Positions 47,947 to 60,802 of a stretch of 64,000 nucleotides of DNA are shown here, one piece after another. The stretch's first letter is position 1. Every line of letters begins with the position of its first letter. Source of the DNA: Amylostereum areolatum (lineage: Eukaryota > Basidiomycota > Agaricomycetes > Russulales > Stereaceae); NCBI GenBank assembly GCA_012932865.1, contig SAXG01000009.1:357163-421162 (forward strand). Reading direction: 5' to 3'. The notes under the pieces were generated by a model. It worked only from the letters and a program-made list of their open reading frames with translations. It searched no databases and had not been told where the DNA came from. The position numbers and the translations under genes were made by a program.

Positions 47947-49537
47947 TCAGTACACGGGAAAATCAGGATCGACGTCTCGAGCCCATGCTCGGAGTCCCCC
48001 CACCAGGTCCTTCACGACGCCTCCATTTTCATTCGTGGCGGTACGCGCTGCTCGCAGAGCATCCGCCGCGACCTGCGAGTCATTTCCGAGTCGGCAGACG
48101 ACGTAGACATCTGTCGAGGACCCCGTGGAGGCGGGAAGGCAGCTGGTAGGGTTGGCAGCGAACTCTTGCAAGGGAACATCTGGAAAAGAGGTTAGGAACG
48201 AAAGTAAGAGTACGAATCAAGGGGAGCCTTACGGATCGACCCCGGCAGACGACATATCCCAAACTCGGTCCTGGGACGCACATCGACGAGGCACATGTCC
48301 TTCCCTTCCTCGATCGCCGCCTTCAAATCCTGTTGTGAAGCACCGTCGGAACAGTATCCATACGAGGAGAGGGCCGACGAACCTGAGCTCGGATCCGCGT
48401 CTCCTCGGTCGCCCCTTCCAGCCCTCGCGTCTCCCAATCTGGCCGTGCTCCTCCGCAGAACTGCACATAGTCCACATCGGAAAGGGAGCCCAGTCGCTTA
48501 TCGTCGTCGCCGCACGCCGCGCAGGTCGGTCGTCGAGAACGGAGCTTGATGCTTCGGAATGGTGACATGGACAGCGCAGAGTATATGAGAAGGGACGGCG
48601 GGCCCTCTAACAGCCTGGTCAGTCAAAGGAAGTCTGCGAGGCGGGAGAGAGCAGTGCTGACCATGAAGGCCCGAAAGAATTTTCACCGCTTCGAGCGCCT
48701 GCAACGTGCCGACGACCCCAGCGACGGCGCCAAGCACCCCCACTTCTTCGCAAGAGCCACTGGCCTCGGGTGCTGGTGCGCGAGGGAAGATGCAGCGGTA
48801 GCATGGCCCCTCCTCGCCTAGGGCGTAGGTACAAAGTTGACCGGAAAATTGCTGGGCGGCACCGCTCACCAGTGGACGACGGAGACGGGCAGCGGTGTCG
48901 GAGAGGAGGTAGCGCGTGGGCGCGTTGTCGGTGCAGTCAAGGGCGAGATCGTAGCTTTGCAGGAGGGTGTTCGCGTTCGTGGCATCGAGGGGGTGCGTGT
49001 ATGCGTCGATTTGGATGCGGGAGTTGAGTCTGGAGGTGGTCCGTGTTAAAGAGCAGCGATCGTAGGGGAGGATGCGTAGGAATGGACGTACTGCTTCAGG
49101 GCTATGGCGGCAGATTCTGCCTTGGGAGTTCCGACCCGATCTTCTGTGTGTAAAACTTGTCGGTGGAGGTTTGAGAGTTCAACATGGTCATGATCGACGA
49201 TGCCGATACGCCCTAAGGTAGATTGACGATTAGCACTTGAAACACGGCTCGAAAAGAAGGAGATAAATCGATAATAATAATGCACTGACCCACACCAGCA
49301 GCGGCGAGATATTGCAGGGCAGGACAACCCAGTCCGCCTGCACCTACAACGAGCACTGAAGCGTGCTGCAGCTTTAATTGACCTGAACTCCTCCTGGCAG
49401 TCAGCGATCCCGTTGTGTATGAACGAGGGAGAGAGAATACCTGGCAAGCCGAATCCGTCGAGGATCATCTGGCGGCCATAGCGTTGGTAGTCGTTGACGT
49501 GTGCAAGACGCTCAGGCGTGTCGGCGTCGTGAGCCAT
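47947..49537 (-). CDS. UBA4: UBA4/MOCS3: E1-like adenylyltransferase-sulfurtransferase
   Basis: It activates Urm1 and transfers sulfur for tRNA wobble thiolation, and in many eukaryotes for molybdopterin synthesis; cytosolic. It starts [20 protein letters not shown] at 49537, then [13 protein letters not shown]. After an intron come [20 protein letters not shown] (ATP-binding loop), [79 protein letters not shown] with the catalytic Cys of the E1 half, and the zinc cysteines of the second CxxC in [11 protein letters not shown]. The C-terminal rhodanese domain has [20 protein letters not shown] and [19 protein letters not shown] with the persulfide Cys, ending DVDPDFPVY. One frame step near 48640 looks like an extra base. 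It is divergent from APC10 across 230 bp. Confidence 0.86.
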
Positions 49538-49766
49538 GGTGAGTTTGCGAGCGAGATGCTTCCTTGATGCCTCACTTTCTTCACGACCATGAGGCGCTCT
49601 CGCTGGACAGAGACAACAGCGCAACACACCTTGTTAACTATTGATCTACCATCCGCACAAATATTCCCTAGGACGCGTATAAACGTGACCAAACCCAAGC
49701 GGTCCTCTGGGTTGTCAGCTGTAGTCCGAGTCGACGTTCGAACGAAACCTTTGACAAGCGCGCGTC

Positions 49767-50682
49767 ATGTCTTCACTCCCATCCGCACCTTCCGGCTCCG
49801 CCATCCCCAACAACGACAACTACGTTCTCGCACACGGTTTGTCTCTCTCTCTCTCCCTATCGCTTGAAATTGGTCGCCATTCTCACCATTCGTGCCACAG
49901 GTCGCAAGGCGCCGGTCCTCCCCTGGCCAGACATCGGCCACCTCGCGAAATGGTCCGTGTCCTCGTTCAAGTTCGGGTTTGGCCCAGAGTGTTTGCAGGA
50001 TGGAGACGGGGACACGTTCTGGCAGTACGTCCGCTTTACCTTCGGCGTGTTCTGGGCGACGTTTTGAGCGGATGCGCAGCTCGGACGGTCCTCAACCGCA
50101 CTTCATCACGGTCGAATTCTCGCGGAAGATGCCCATCCAGGTTTGTCTCCACCCGCCTTCCGTGTCTAAGCCTTCTCGGTATCGGGATGGCTGACCCCCG
50201 CGTTCCCTTTCCTTCGCAGAAAATCAGCGTGTTCTTGAGCTTTGCCCTTGACGATTCATACACACCCGCCGCTCTCTCTGTACGTGCGGGCACCGGTCCA
50301 GGTGACATGCAGGAGGTGCGCGCGGTATCGCTAGACAAGCCGGATGGATGGATCACCTTCGACGTATGTGCTGAGCCTGCAGAAGACGGCGAAGGCTTGT
50401 GAGCGTCCCAGTTCCCTTTTCCCTTCGTCTTCGCTTATGTCCTCTACTATTTCAGCAAATCCATCCAGGCGTACGTATTGCAAGTGATCATCCTTGGAAA
50501 CCATATGAATGGGAAGGATACACATGTTCGCGGTATGCGGGTCCTTGGACCCATCGAGTGCGTGTTTCTTTTTGGCCCTATCGCCTTCACCTATTGACTC
50601 TACCCCCAGCGACAACGCTTCCTGGGACGACCCTTTCCCATTCGTGGATCCCAAGTTTAAAATGTACGAACACATACGATAA
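49767..50682 (+). CDS. APC10: APC10/DOC1, anaphase-promoting complex subunit
   Basis: The DOC-domain subunit contributes to D-box substrate recognition and processivity of the APC/C. All six exons join cleanly without indels. It starts MSSLPSAPSGSAIPNNDNYV at 49767, then GRKAPVLPWPDIGHLAKWSV, SFKFGFGPECLQDGDGDTFW, HSDGPQPHFITVEFSRKMPI, KISVFLSFALDDSYTPAALS, DGWITFDVC, YVLQVIILGNHMNGKDTHVR with GMRVLGPIE, and an end in DPFPFVDPKFKMYEHIR at 50682. The C-terminal pair of residues is IR, the motif that docks APC10 on the TPR subunits. The length, about 215 residues, fits the family. Confidence 0.92.
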
Positions 50683-51118
50683 TCCACAGCCTGAGAAACC
50701 CATCCGAGGGGAGTCGCTTCTCTCTTACTTCCGTCTCAGTGTCTGTTCCTTTCTTTCCTTTACCGCCATCGCATCGCCATGTATCGTATACTCCCACGAA
50801 ACTGTATTCATTATATTCTCTTGAGACCTTGTACCCGTTTCTCGCTGTGTGAAGGCGGTTGAAATGTATTGCGGTCCCATTGTTCGGGAATTGCCGAAGT
50901 TGTCGCGGCCTTGTTGGACTCTTCGTGCTCATCGTCCACCACGACGTCCACGACCCTCCCGCCGCGCCCTCCCCTCCCTCCACCTCCCGCACATCGCTCG
51001 AATTCGCCCCGCACCGCTCGATTCGACCTTGCACCTCCTGAATCCCAGCCAGTTAGAGTGACCCCGGTCGGCTCGATTTTGCATACCCGATCGGTCGTGA
51101 ACTTTTGAAGCCAGCGCC
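50683..51118. other. Promoter region of the PHD-finger gene
   Basis: Between APC10 and the PHD gene, both plus strand. Pyrimidine-rich towards 51118; no gene seen. Confidence 0.45.
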
Positions 51119-54100
51119 ATGACCCGCCGCTCGAAGCAGGCCGCGCTCGCGACCCCCGCGTCCTCGACGCCCGCCCGCGCCGACTCTGTCCTCCCCGCGC
51201 CCACCGACCCTTTCCACGCCGAGTATGCCGCCCTCCGTCGCCACTGGAAATGGGCCGCCTTCAGCCAGTTCTTCTACACCTTTGCACCCCTCATCGCCAT
51301 GCCCGACATCGCGCTCTCCGTAAGTTTCCTTCGTGCGCTCGCCTCCGGCCCTACGTGGCGTGCTCGTTCCTCAACGGGCAGCGACACATTCTGACGTGTC
51401 TGGCCTTTGTTTAGGAAGTCGAGGACGACCTCGCCCGCTCGACCGCCATCGTGCTCCCCCGCATCATGCATCGACTCCTGATCACCCTCACTCTCGACAG
51501 GAAACTTGCGTGCGTTGTGTTGCTCTCTTTTCTTTTCGCGCACCCGACTGACCTCGCCATTCCCCAATGTCACAGCCTCGAGAACTGGCAGACCTCTCTT
51601 CGCAAACAGTACGCGAAACGCGACCCAGCCGCAAATCCTATCGGCACAGAAGCCCGTCATCCATCTACCTACCCCGTCCCCCGAACCGTCTGATGAGCGC
51701 CCTGCCGAAGAGGAAAGCAAGTCCAACGAAGGACCTTCTGCGGGACCATCCCTCCGACGCTCCTGCACCTCCCCAGAACGACGCGTCCGGTTCAGTGGCC
51801 CCCGACGCGACAATGGAGTCTCAACATCCTCCATCCTCCGAGGACCAAGCGGGTGCTTCCTCAGAACAAGGTCCTGCTGTCAATAGCAATCCCGATGTGA
51901 CTATGGCCGACGCCGACGCCGACGAGCAGTGCCTCCGTCAAGGACGAGCTTCCTGTCCAGGAAAGCAAGGATTGGTTCTCGCTTCCAATGCTCACCAAAC
52001 TGGACTCCCTCACCTTCTCACCGAGTGGCAATTTCAGAATACGCAACGGATCCGCCAGCTTATGAAAAGCGACGACGATAATGCCTCCTGGGTGTGTGTC
52101 GTGTTGTCTCGCTGCTCTCATCGTCTCTCACACGTCCTATCCAGCGCATTGAACCAATTGGATACGACGCCAAGGCTAACTGCCTATTGGCTAATAGGCC
52201 GTGAGTCCACTCTTCATCCCGCTCTCCACGTCTTCTCAAAAACGATATCTTTTCCTCAAGCCGACCGTCTCTGGATCCAACGCATGCCTCCTAAACCCCC
52301 GCGCAGCCTCAAACGTAAACGACCTCCACCCAAGGCCAAAGCCAAGCGCGCCGCGACGCCGTCCGACTTCGCCGACAACGACCCAGAACCCGAACCCGAC
52401 TCCAAGAAGCGCAAGGCGAATACCCATGTACAAGAGTCACCGACCTCTGGACGTGGCTCGCGTGCCGCTAAAACGCAAGCTAACAAGAAGCTGGACGCGC
52501 AGGCGAAGGAACTAGCTGAGCTCCAGCGTCAAGCCGCGCTGGAAGGCCGTCGCTCTGGTGGCCGTCGAGGAGGCCTCGTGGTCGAAGACGATGGCCAGGT
52601 GTACAGCAGCAGGTCATCACCCAGGAAGGCGGCACCCTCCACGTTCGGTACCCGCGTTAGCGCCCGTTTACGCGGTACCATACAGGAGCCGCAATGGCAA
52701 GATATACCCGACGAATGGCTCCGAGGTGAAGGCAGCGGCTCGGCGGAGACCAAGCGAATGAAGACTGGCTTGGAAGTCGACGACGACGCCGTGAGCGATC
52801 TCACCGACCTTAGCGACTCGCCGTCTGCTTCTGAGCCCGAGCCCGAGCAGAAGCCGAAGCCGTCTGCGAAGACTAGGTCAAAGAATGGGAAGGCAAAAGG
52901 CAAGGCGAAGGCGACAGCCCCACCCCCAGAGGAGGAGGAGGAGGAGAAGCCGGATATTGAGGTTGAGCCTGAGTGGCGTCCTCCTGACGACTTCGTCGAA
53001 TGGGAAACGGTGCGCATTCCCACCTCTTCCTTCGAAGAGCATCTTGTGACCGTTTTTTCGTACCAGCTATGCATCACATTGTACGAATGGGAGCACATCG
53101 CCGAGGGCTTCGCGAATGCAACACACTATCGGGAAAAGGCATTGTACAAATTACTTGCAAATCATATCGTGCCGGAGATTGTAAACGAGCTACGGGTCCG
53201 TCACCTGGTGCTCTTTTATTCCCCCTTTCTGACTTGAATCTCGCAGGAAATTGAACACAAGAAACGGGTCGAAGAGGCCGTTAACCACCGGAAGCGGTCT
53301 TCACGGTTGGCCATGAAAGAGACAGAAAAAGAAGAAGCGCGGGCGGCCGAGATCCGTCACCAAGAAGAGCAGGAGAAGATGAGTCGTACTCGGCGACTGG
53401 AGGCGCGTTTGAAGCGAGAGGAGGAGGAGCGGGAGAAGCGAGAGAGTGCAAGAGAGAAACGAAGGCGCGATCGTGAAGAAAGGGAGGAGCAAGCTCGCCA
53501 GCAGGCAAAGGAAGTCGAGGAAAGGTATCTTCGTACATATTGTGTGCCGGTAACGTCGACTGACGGTCGTGTGCGATGTTTTGCAGTACCGCTGCAAGTA
53601 CACCGATCGACGTGGTGGCCGAAGACCCTCAACCAAGCACCAAGGCGAAACCTGCCCCGCGAAAGCGCACGTCGGGGGCTAAGCAGAAGGGTGGCAAGAA
53701 AGCTTCAGACAGCGACAATCGGGCGCCTTCGGGTGAAGACTGGGAGCTGGATTGCGAGGTCTGTTTCCGTAGAGGCATCAACAAGGTGTGTTCTTCTTCC
53801 ATCCTATGCTTGTGCCGTATTCTCACGTCGTGATAACATCTGCAGGACGACGGCTCTCCCCTGCTCTGCTGTGGAAAGTGCAACAGATGGCAGCACATCG
53901 CATGTCACGACTACGAAGACCGTAAAGTAGGTCGTCCGAAGCGCGACTGGAACACGGAAGAGTTCCTTTGCAAGAAATGCACCTTCTCGTCTTCCTCGTC
54001 GTCGTCTTTTCAAGCACCTCCGCCCATGTCAACAACTTCAGGGGCCTACCTCAACCCTGGCTTGGTTTCATCAAGATACGGGTCGGGTGCCGTCCCATAC

Positions 54101-54687
54101 GGCGCGAATACTGGGCCCAGTTATGGCAATAACATCTATGGCGGTGTCGCGTACAATGGCGCACCGGGATCACAGTTTTCACATCTCCAATCCCAGCCAA
54201 GTGGATTCTCTCCGAGGGCACCCGCAATGACGACGGGGCCAGGCATCCCAGGGTCGCAGGTTCCAACAACAAGGGGTCCGGGATACCCTGGGTTCGCATA
54301 TGACGGAAAGATATCCGCCGGGAGGGTTGGTGCTAACGGCATTCCCGAGGTACTTTCTTCCCTGCCATCTTCTGACGCAATGCTAAAATATTGCCACTTT
54401 AGTATCAGCCCAAGCCGTACTCGCTCAACGGCCTTTCTAATGGCCATGGCCACACGCAGACTTATGGCGCAGGATCCAGCAGTGCGAGCCCTATATGGCA
54501 AGGTACCAATGGTTACGGCGGTCAGTACGCTGGATACGCGGGTACAGATCGCACGATCGTGAGCGGAGCACCGCCTAGTGTGCCGTATGGGCTTGCGGGT
54601 ACTTCAGGGATGGCAGGAGGATACTCGTATCCTCCGCCATCGGCTACAGCGCAAGGGCTGATACCACAGCAGAGAAGAGAAGGATGA
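51119..54687 (+). CDS. PHD-finger chromatin protein with DDT/WHIM-like region
   Basis: Probable subunit of an ISWI-type or related chromatin-remodelling complex in the nucleus. It starts MTRRSKQAALATPASSTPAR. Next is a DDT-like helix region (FSQFFYTFAPLIAMPDIALS, then EVEDDLARSTAIVLPRIMHR), LTEWQFQNTQRIRQLMKSDD, and a WHIM2-like block ending NCYWLIG PDRLWIQR. After basic, Lys/Pro-rich disorder come DEWLRGEGSGSAETKR and WRPPDDFVEWETVRIPTSSF, a long charged coiled coil (EEARAAEIRHQEEQEKMSRT onward), and a PHD finger: CEVCFRRGINKDDG, CCGKCNRWQHIACHDYED, FLCKKC (Cys4-His-Cys3). The C-terminal 200 residues are Gly/Tyr/Pro/Ser-rich and disordered, ending IPQQRREG. One extra base near 52180 interrupts the WHIM block. 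DDT and WHIM calls are by eye. Confidence 0.78.
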
Positions 54688-54953
54688 AGGGTGTGCATCC
54701 TGGACTCCAGAGTCTCGTGTTTCTCGCCCTCGTTCTGGATGATTGGATGAATGGATGGATGGATAGTGTCGTGTGTACATGGTGTTGGTTACTTATTTCC
54801 TTATTCGATCGGTATCATCTCCCTTTGTTTGTCCAGTTTACGTGTAGAAATGGTTGTACTCATTTCATCTCCGGCACACCGTCTGATAGTACAGTAGCGC
54901 TTGCGTTCGGAAATGGTTCGAACAGGATATTGGCCATCGCATCCCGCTCCAAC

Positions 54954-56190
<1,237 letters not shown>

Positions 56191-56777
56191 TCTGTATGGG
56201 GCTGGCAGGTGGGGAGGTTGATGGGGAACTGGGTGGAAGGGGAGAAGGTGTTCGAGGGGGTTCCTTTAAGTATATGCCGCGGAGGAGGTTATTGGATGGG
56301 TACGACACAGAAAAAGGGATGGTTCACGTGGACACTGTGCTGTGTACGGACATCACTTATCAGTATCATAGAAGACCATTGTGGGAAGGACGCCAGGCGC
56401 CGCATAATGAAGATAAGATGCCTCGAAGGCTTTGTGGCACACTTGCGCACGACCCGGGGCGACTTACAGAGGACGTAGAACGAAGCCTACAGGATAACTT
56501 TCCGAGAATTTCAGGACAAGACGGGACATGATTCTGGGAGCTCACACACCCGTTGAGAGTATAGACATGGTGGACACGAGAGCATCTAAAGAAGGTGATT
56601 GAGAGAAAACAGGCATCAGATGAGATGGGCTCGTGCCGTTCGCCGTCAGGAGCACCGAAACGACGAATCCGGCGAGTGAGCATTTTACTCGTCAAGGCAC
56701 TTTATAAACGCTGCACTGAACTGGAAGCCCTACGCAATGGTGTCCTGGCATACCGTACATATTATGCGATCGTATAT
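56191..56777. other. Spacer between SDR 1 and SDR 2
   Basis: It carries the SDR 1 promoter (TATA-like GCATATACTTAAA at about 56266-56278 on the minus strand) and the SDR 2 3' UTR. No gene seen. Confidence 0.45.
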
Positions 56778-58091
56778 CAAGTGAGGAAAGCACCACCGTT
56801 AGGCGAGACCTGATAGAATGTGGATCAGTGTATTAGATTATACAGCCGACAGGAGGAAAGAGCATACCGTCTGTCCTACAAACGTGCACAACGCGACATC
56901 AGTCCAGAAGCGTTCCAAGACTATGGGGAGAGCCTACCTGTGACGAAACCCGCTTTCTCTGACGCAAAGAACGACACGACATGCGCAATGTCGTTCGGCT
57001 CTCCCACATGTCCCACAGGAATCCCAGTCGCAAACCTTGTGTACTGCAGCAACTCGGTATTAGTAAGGCTACCTCACTATCGATTATGGAGGCCACTTAC
57101 GTTCTCAGCCTTGTCTGGATGTCCTTCGGGACCTGCAGCTACCGTTTCAACTGCAAGCCCAATTAAATCATGAGACAACCCGACAGAGTGAAGGAGGCGC
57201 GGCGGATACTTGCACATAGGGGTGTCGATGGCTCCTGGAGCGTATGCGTTGACTGTAATTCCGTGCTTCGCCAACTCGGCAGCTACGAAAGTCAACTGAA
57301 CGTGAACAGCGATTTCTTCGGATGACTCAGCTCAAGTTTGAAACACACCCGAGCTCTGCGTCAGCCCGCGCACGGCAAATTTGCTTGCGGAATACGCCAA
57401 CAACGATGCATGAGCTGAAGACACTTCAGCAGGGGAGTTAGGCGAGCACAGGAGAAACATATGCTAACATTGAAGACCAGCGATCGAGGAAGCACCTGGG
57501 ATTGACGCAAACGCAGATTAGAACAGAAAAGGAGAAAGCATGGGAAAACCTGTGCACCGATGATGCGTCCACCACGTCCTTGTTCGATCATTTGTATCGC
57601 CGCGTACTTGTAGCAGAGAAGTACCCCGAGGACGTTGACCGAGAAGGTTCGCTCGTAGCTTTCAAGCGAGACTGCATCCCGTTAGTCGACCGTCGTCAAG
57701 AATGCACACGTACAGAGAGAATATAGACGCACTATTCAGGATCGACGACAGTTGGCAGATACCGGCGTTGGCCACCATCTTCACGCCATCGTTCCAATCA
57801 ATAGAGTTCAAGGTGGTCGACGAAGACACTCACCACGTCCAGCCCGCCCAGCTCTTTGACCACTCTTGCCACCATGTCTTTTACCTGCGTTTCGTCCGAT
57901 ACGTCTGCAGTCAAGGCAACCCCTCGTCGTCCCGTGGCCTTTATCTCGGAGACGACGGCATCGAGCGCAACGCGGTTGGAATGTATGTCGTTGACCGCGA
58001 CGTCCAGTCCATCCGAGGCAAGTTGGAGAGCGATACTACGACCGATACCACGAGCAGCGCCGGTAACGAGTGCAACACGAACGGAGGCCAT
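56778..58091 (-). CDS. Short-chain dehydrogenase/reductase 2 of 5
   Basis: Best-resolved copy: ten exons, nine introns, no indel. It starts MASVRVALVTGAARGIGRSI at 58091, then [144 protein letters not shown] with DIAHVVSFFASEKAGFVTG, an 8-nt micro-exon (56868-56875) giving QT, and VSPNGGAFLT with the stop at 56778. The Ser-Tyr-Lys triad and Rossmann Gly motif are intact. The intron after DTPM uses donor GCAAGT (57212-57213). NADH versus NADPH preference is not decided by what I can see. Confidence 0.9.
56868..56875 (-). other. 8-nt micro-exon of SDR 2
   Basis: GACAGACG flanked by TTTGTAG and GTATGC. It supplies the last base pair of Gly plus Gln and Thr in TGQT. Confidence 0.85.
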
Positions 58092-58552
58092 ATGTGCTAG
58101 ATGAGATGGGGTGTCTGATAAGTAGGGAAGGAAGCCGGCTGGGGGTATATAAGCCCGCCGTGGTGGAAAAGGTCGAGAGAAGACAACCACGTCCTGTGAC
58201 GAGCTTGACCATCTCAGTATCGCATGAAGCGTGTGAGCCTTGAGATCATCGATCAGCCAGAAGGGTCAGCCGAGGTTGACGAACTTCATGTCCTTCGCTT
58301 GTGGTTCAGGCGACTAGTTTGAAGTAAACGTGGTCGCGGGGCGAGGTCGCGTCGTGGTGGGTGGTGATCCATGCATCGTCCCTTTTCCAGATGCGCTCAC
58401 AGCACAAGGATGTATTTCATAGCTTTGATCCACAGGGACTGAGGTTTTGGTTGTAAGCGAGGAGAAGCTGCATTCTGTACTCAGCTGGAAACTCCGTAAA
58501 CCCATAGTCATACATTGTGGCATCCTGATATACATATTGATGAGACTACACG
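58092..58552. other. Spacer between SDR 2 and SDR 3
   Basis: It contains the SDR 2 promoter with a TATA-like element at 58145-58153 and the SDR 3 3' UTR. No gene seen. Confidence 0.5.
58145..58153 (-). promoter_or_regulatory. TATA-like element of SDR 2
   Basis: GCTTATATAC on the minus strand, about 55 bp before the ATG at 58091. An almost identical element precedes SDR 4 at the same distance. Confidence 0.55.
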
Positions 58553-59837
58553 TCAAGTGAGAAAAGCTCCACCGTTGGGCGACACCTAATAAGACGTGGG
58601 TTACTAAACGAGACATACCATACAAAATAGTAGAACATACCGTCTGTCCTACAAAGTTGACCAGCACCGCGTCAGCTCAGAGACGTACACTGGCGCAAGG
58701 CATACCTGTCACGAACCCCGCCTTCTCCGACGCAAAGAACGACACGGCATGCGCTATATCCTTCGGCTCCCCCACATGGCCCATAGGGATACTGGTCGCA
58801 AACGTCGCATACTGTAACGCCTCGACATCAAGAGATATTCAAGGGCTATCATATACCACTTACGTTCACAGCCTTGTCTGGACTGCCTACTAGCCCCTCG
58901 GCAAATTGTGCGACTATACGCGAGGTTTTAGCACGGACGCACTCTGATATAGTGAAGAAAGAATCGATACTTGCACAAGGGTGTGTCGGTGCCTCCCGGG
59001 GCGTATGCATTGACAGTAATCCCGTGTTTCGCCAACTCAACAGCTGCGAAGGTCAATACAACATGAGCACACAAGGCGAGTTTGCAGTAGACACGGCGGG
59101 CTGGAACGCACCGGAGCTTTGCGTTAATCCGCGTACGGCAAACTTGCTCGCAGAGTACGCCACCAAGGAAGGGAGAGCTGGAGAAGGTTCAGTGCACATG
59201 TGAGAGCAAAGGATATGATTTGACCTTGAAGGCCTGCTTGCGAGGTGGCGCCTGGAGTCACCGAGGTCAAGGGAAATCAAGGGGCGTAAAAGATGATTAT
59301 GCACCAATGATGCGTCCACCCCGTCCCTGCGCGATCATCTGTTGCGCTGCGTACTTGTAGCAGAGAAGCACGCCGCGGACGTTAACTGCGAAGATGCGTT
59401 CGTAGTGTTCGACCGTGACTGTATTTTGGTGGTTTAGCACCTCACGTTTGCGTATAGAAGGTGAATATAACGTGCGCGCACCATCAAGGATTGTTGCCAA
59501 TTCACATAGACCGGCGTTGGCCACCATCTTTACACCGTTAATTAGACTATAACTTAAGTAAGAAAGAGATCGTACCCACCACATCCAGCCCACCTAGCTC
59601 TTTCACCACTCCTTCCACCATGGTTTTCACTTGTTCTTCGTCTGAGACGTCAGCAATCAGTGCAACACCTCGCCGTCCTATAGCTTCTATCTCGGAGACG
59701 AGGGAGGTAAGCGCAGCGTGGTTAGAAGACACATCGTTGACAGCGACGTCAAGTCCATCCGAGGCAAGCTGAAGAGCGATGCTCCGGCCTATACCACGGG
59801 CAGCGCCGGTAACGAGTGCGACACGGGCGGGTGCCAT
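58553..59837 (-). CDS. Short-chain dehydrogenase/reductase 3 of 5
   Basis: Same architecture as SDR 2. It starts MAPARVALVTGAARGIGRSI at 59837, then [128 protein letters not shown], and the last exon VSPNGGAFLT with the stop at 58553. The micro-exon is at 58641-58648. The intron after DTPL uses donor GCAAGT (58973-58974). Compared with SDR 2 the stretch after DTPL differs most. Catalytic residues are intact. Confidence 0.85.
58641..58648 (-). other. 8-nt micro-exon of SDR 3
   Basis: GACAGACG followed by GTATGT; same exon as in SDR 2. Confidence 0.8.
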
Positions 59838-60802
59838 ACGTGCTTTATGGGGGAAGGACTATAGGAAAGATACCTCGTAGTGAGGGTTATAACCACACTG
59901 TCGCGGAAGCAGTACATCATGAACACGTCCTGTGACGAACCCGTAGGAGGCTGTTGGAGTCTAGTCAGATAACTCAGACGCTAGTCCCAGGGCGCGCGTA
60001 CCTCAAAGTCAGGTTAAACTTTGCTTTGACGCGGGTTCGCTTGTCGCATGACCGCCTGCACGACCACTGAAAGTTGCTGTGAGTGCAAGAAGGAACGCTC
60101 AAAGGAGATACCGACAGATTCGGAAGCTTATACAACCTCACATAAGATACCTTTCAAATACACGAGATCGGCTCGAGAAGGGTGAGGGCGTTTGCTTGAC
60201 AGATGGCCGGTCCTTGAGGTGAATATCCGTCAAGCACAGGGTCCCGGTCCTTCATAGGGTACATGAAGTTGTAAGAGCAGGGCTTGGATCTTGTGATGGA
60301 TGGGGCTTCCGTCTCGTTTTCTGTCAGCTCTTGCGTGAGTTCGGGGATAGATCAACAACGAAGCGGAAGAGCGCACCACCGATCCTTAGCCACTTCGACA
60401 CCTTCTCTATATTGAAGCCAGAGACAGATGTATGGCCTTTCGATGGGGGGCCGATGCAGAATGACGCTCGTTATCAAGGTTTGGAGGTACGGGGAGAGTT
60501 TCAGCGGGTCAAAGAACAAAGACTGTTAACAGATCAGGGACGATGATGTGGCTCGGCGTTTGTATCAAGGTGGGCAGAGCAAGAGCGCCTGGGTAAAACA
60601 TAACGTACGAAGGATGTATTTCACAGGTTCACGTCCTCGAGCTGGAGGACTGAAGTTCGAAGGTGAGCGGAACAGAGGGGAAGATAGAGAGCAGGCAGCG
60701 AAGGCTCTTCATAAAGGTTGCATTCTGCACTGAGCTCAAAGCCCCACAAGCTTGTGACTGCATATCATTGTTTACTGTTATAGACATCGATGAGACCATC
60801 CA
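59838..60802. other. Widest spacer of the SDR array
   Basis: About 965 bp between SDR 3 and SDR 4. It carries the SDR 3 promoter (GTTATAAC near 59886). Its right part repeats words also found downstream of SDR 2 and SDR 5 (CTTCATAAAGGTTGCATTCTG). It has no gene, but is long enough to have held one. Confidence 0.45.
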
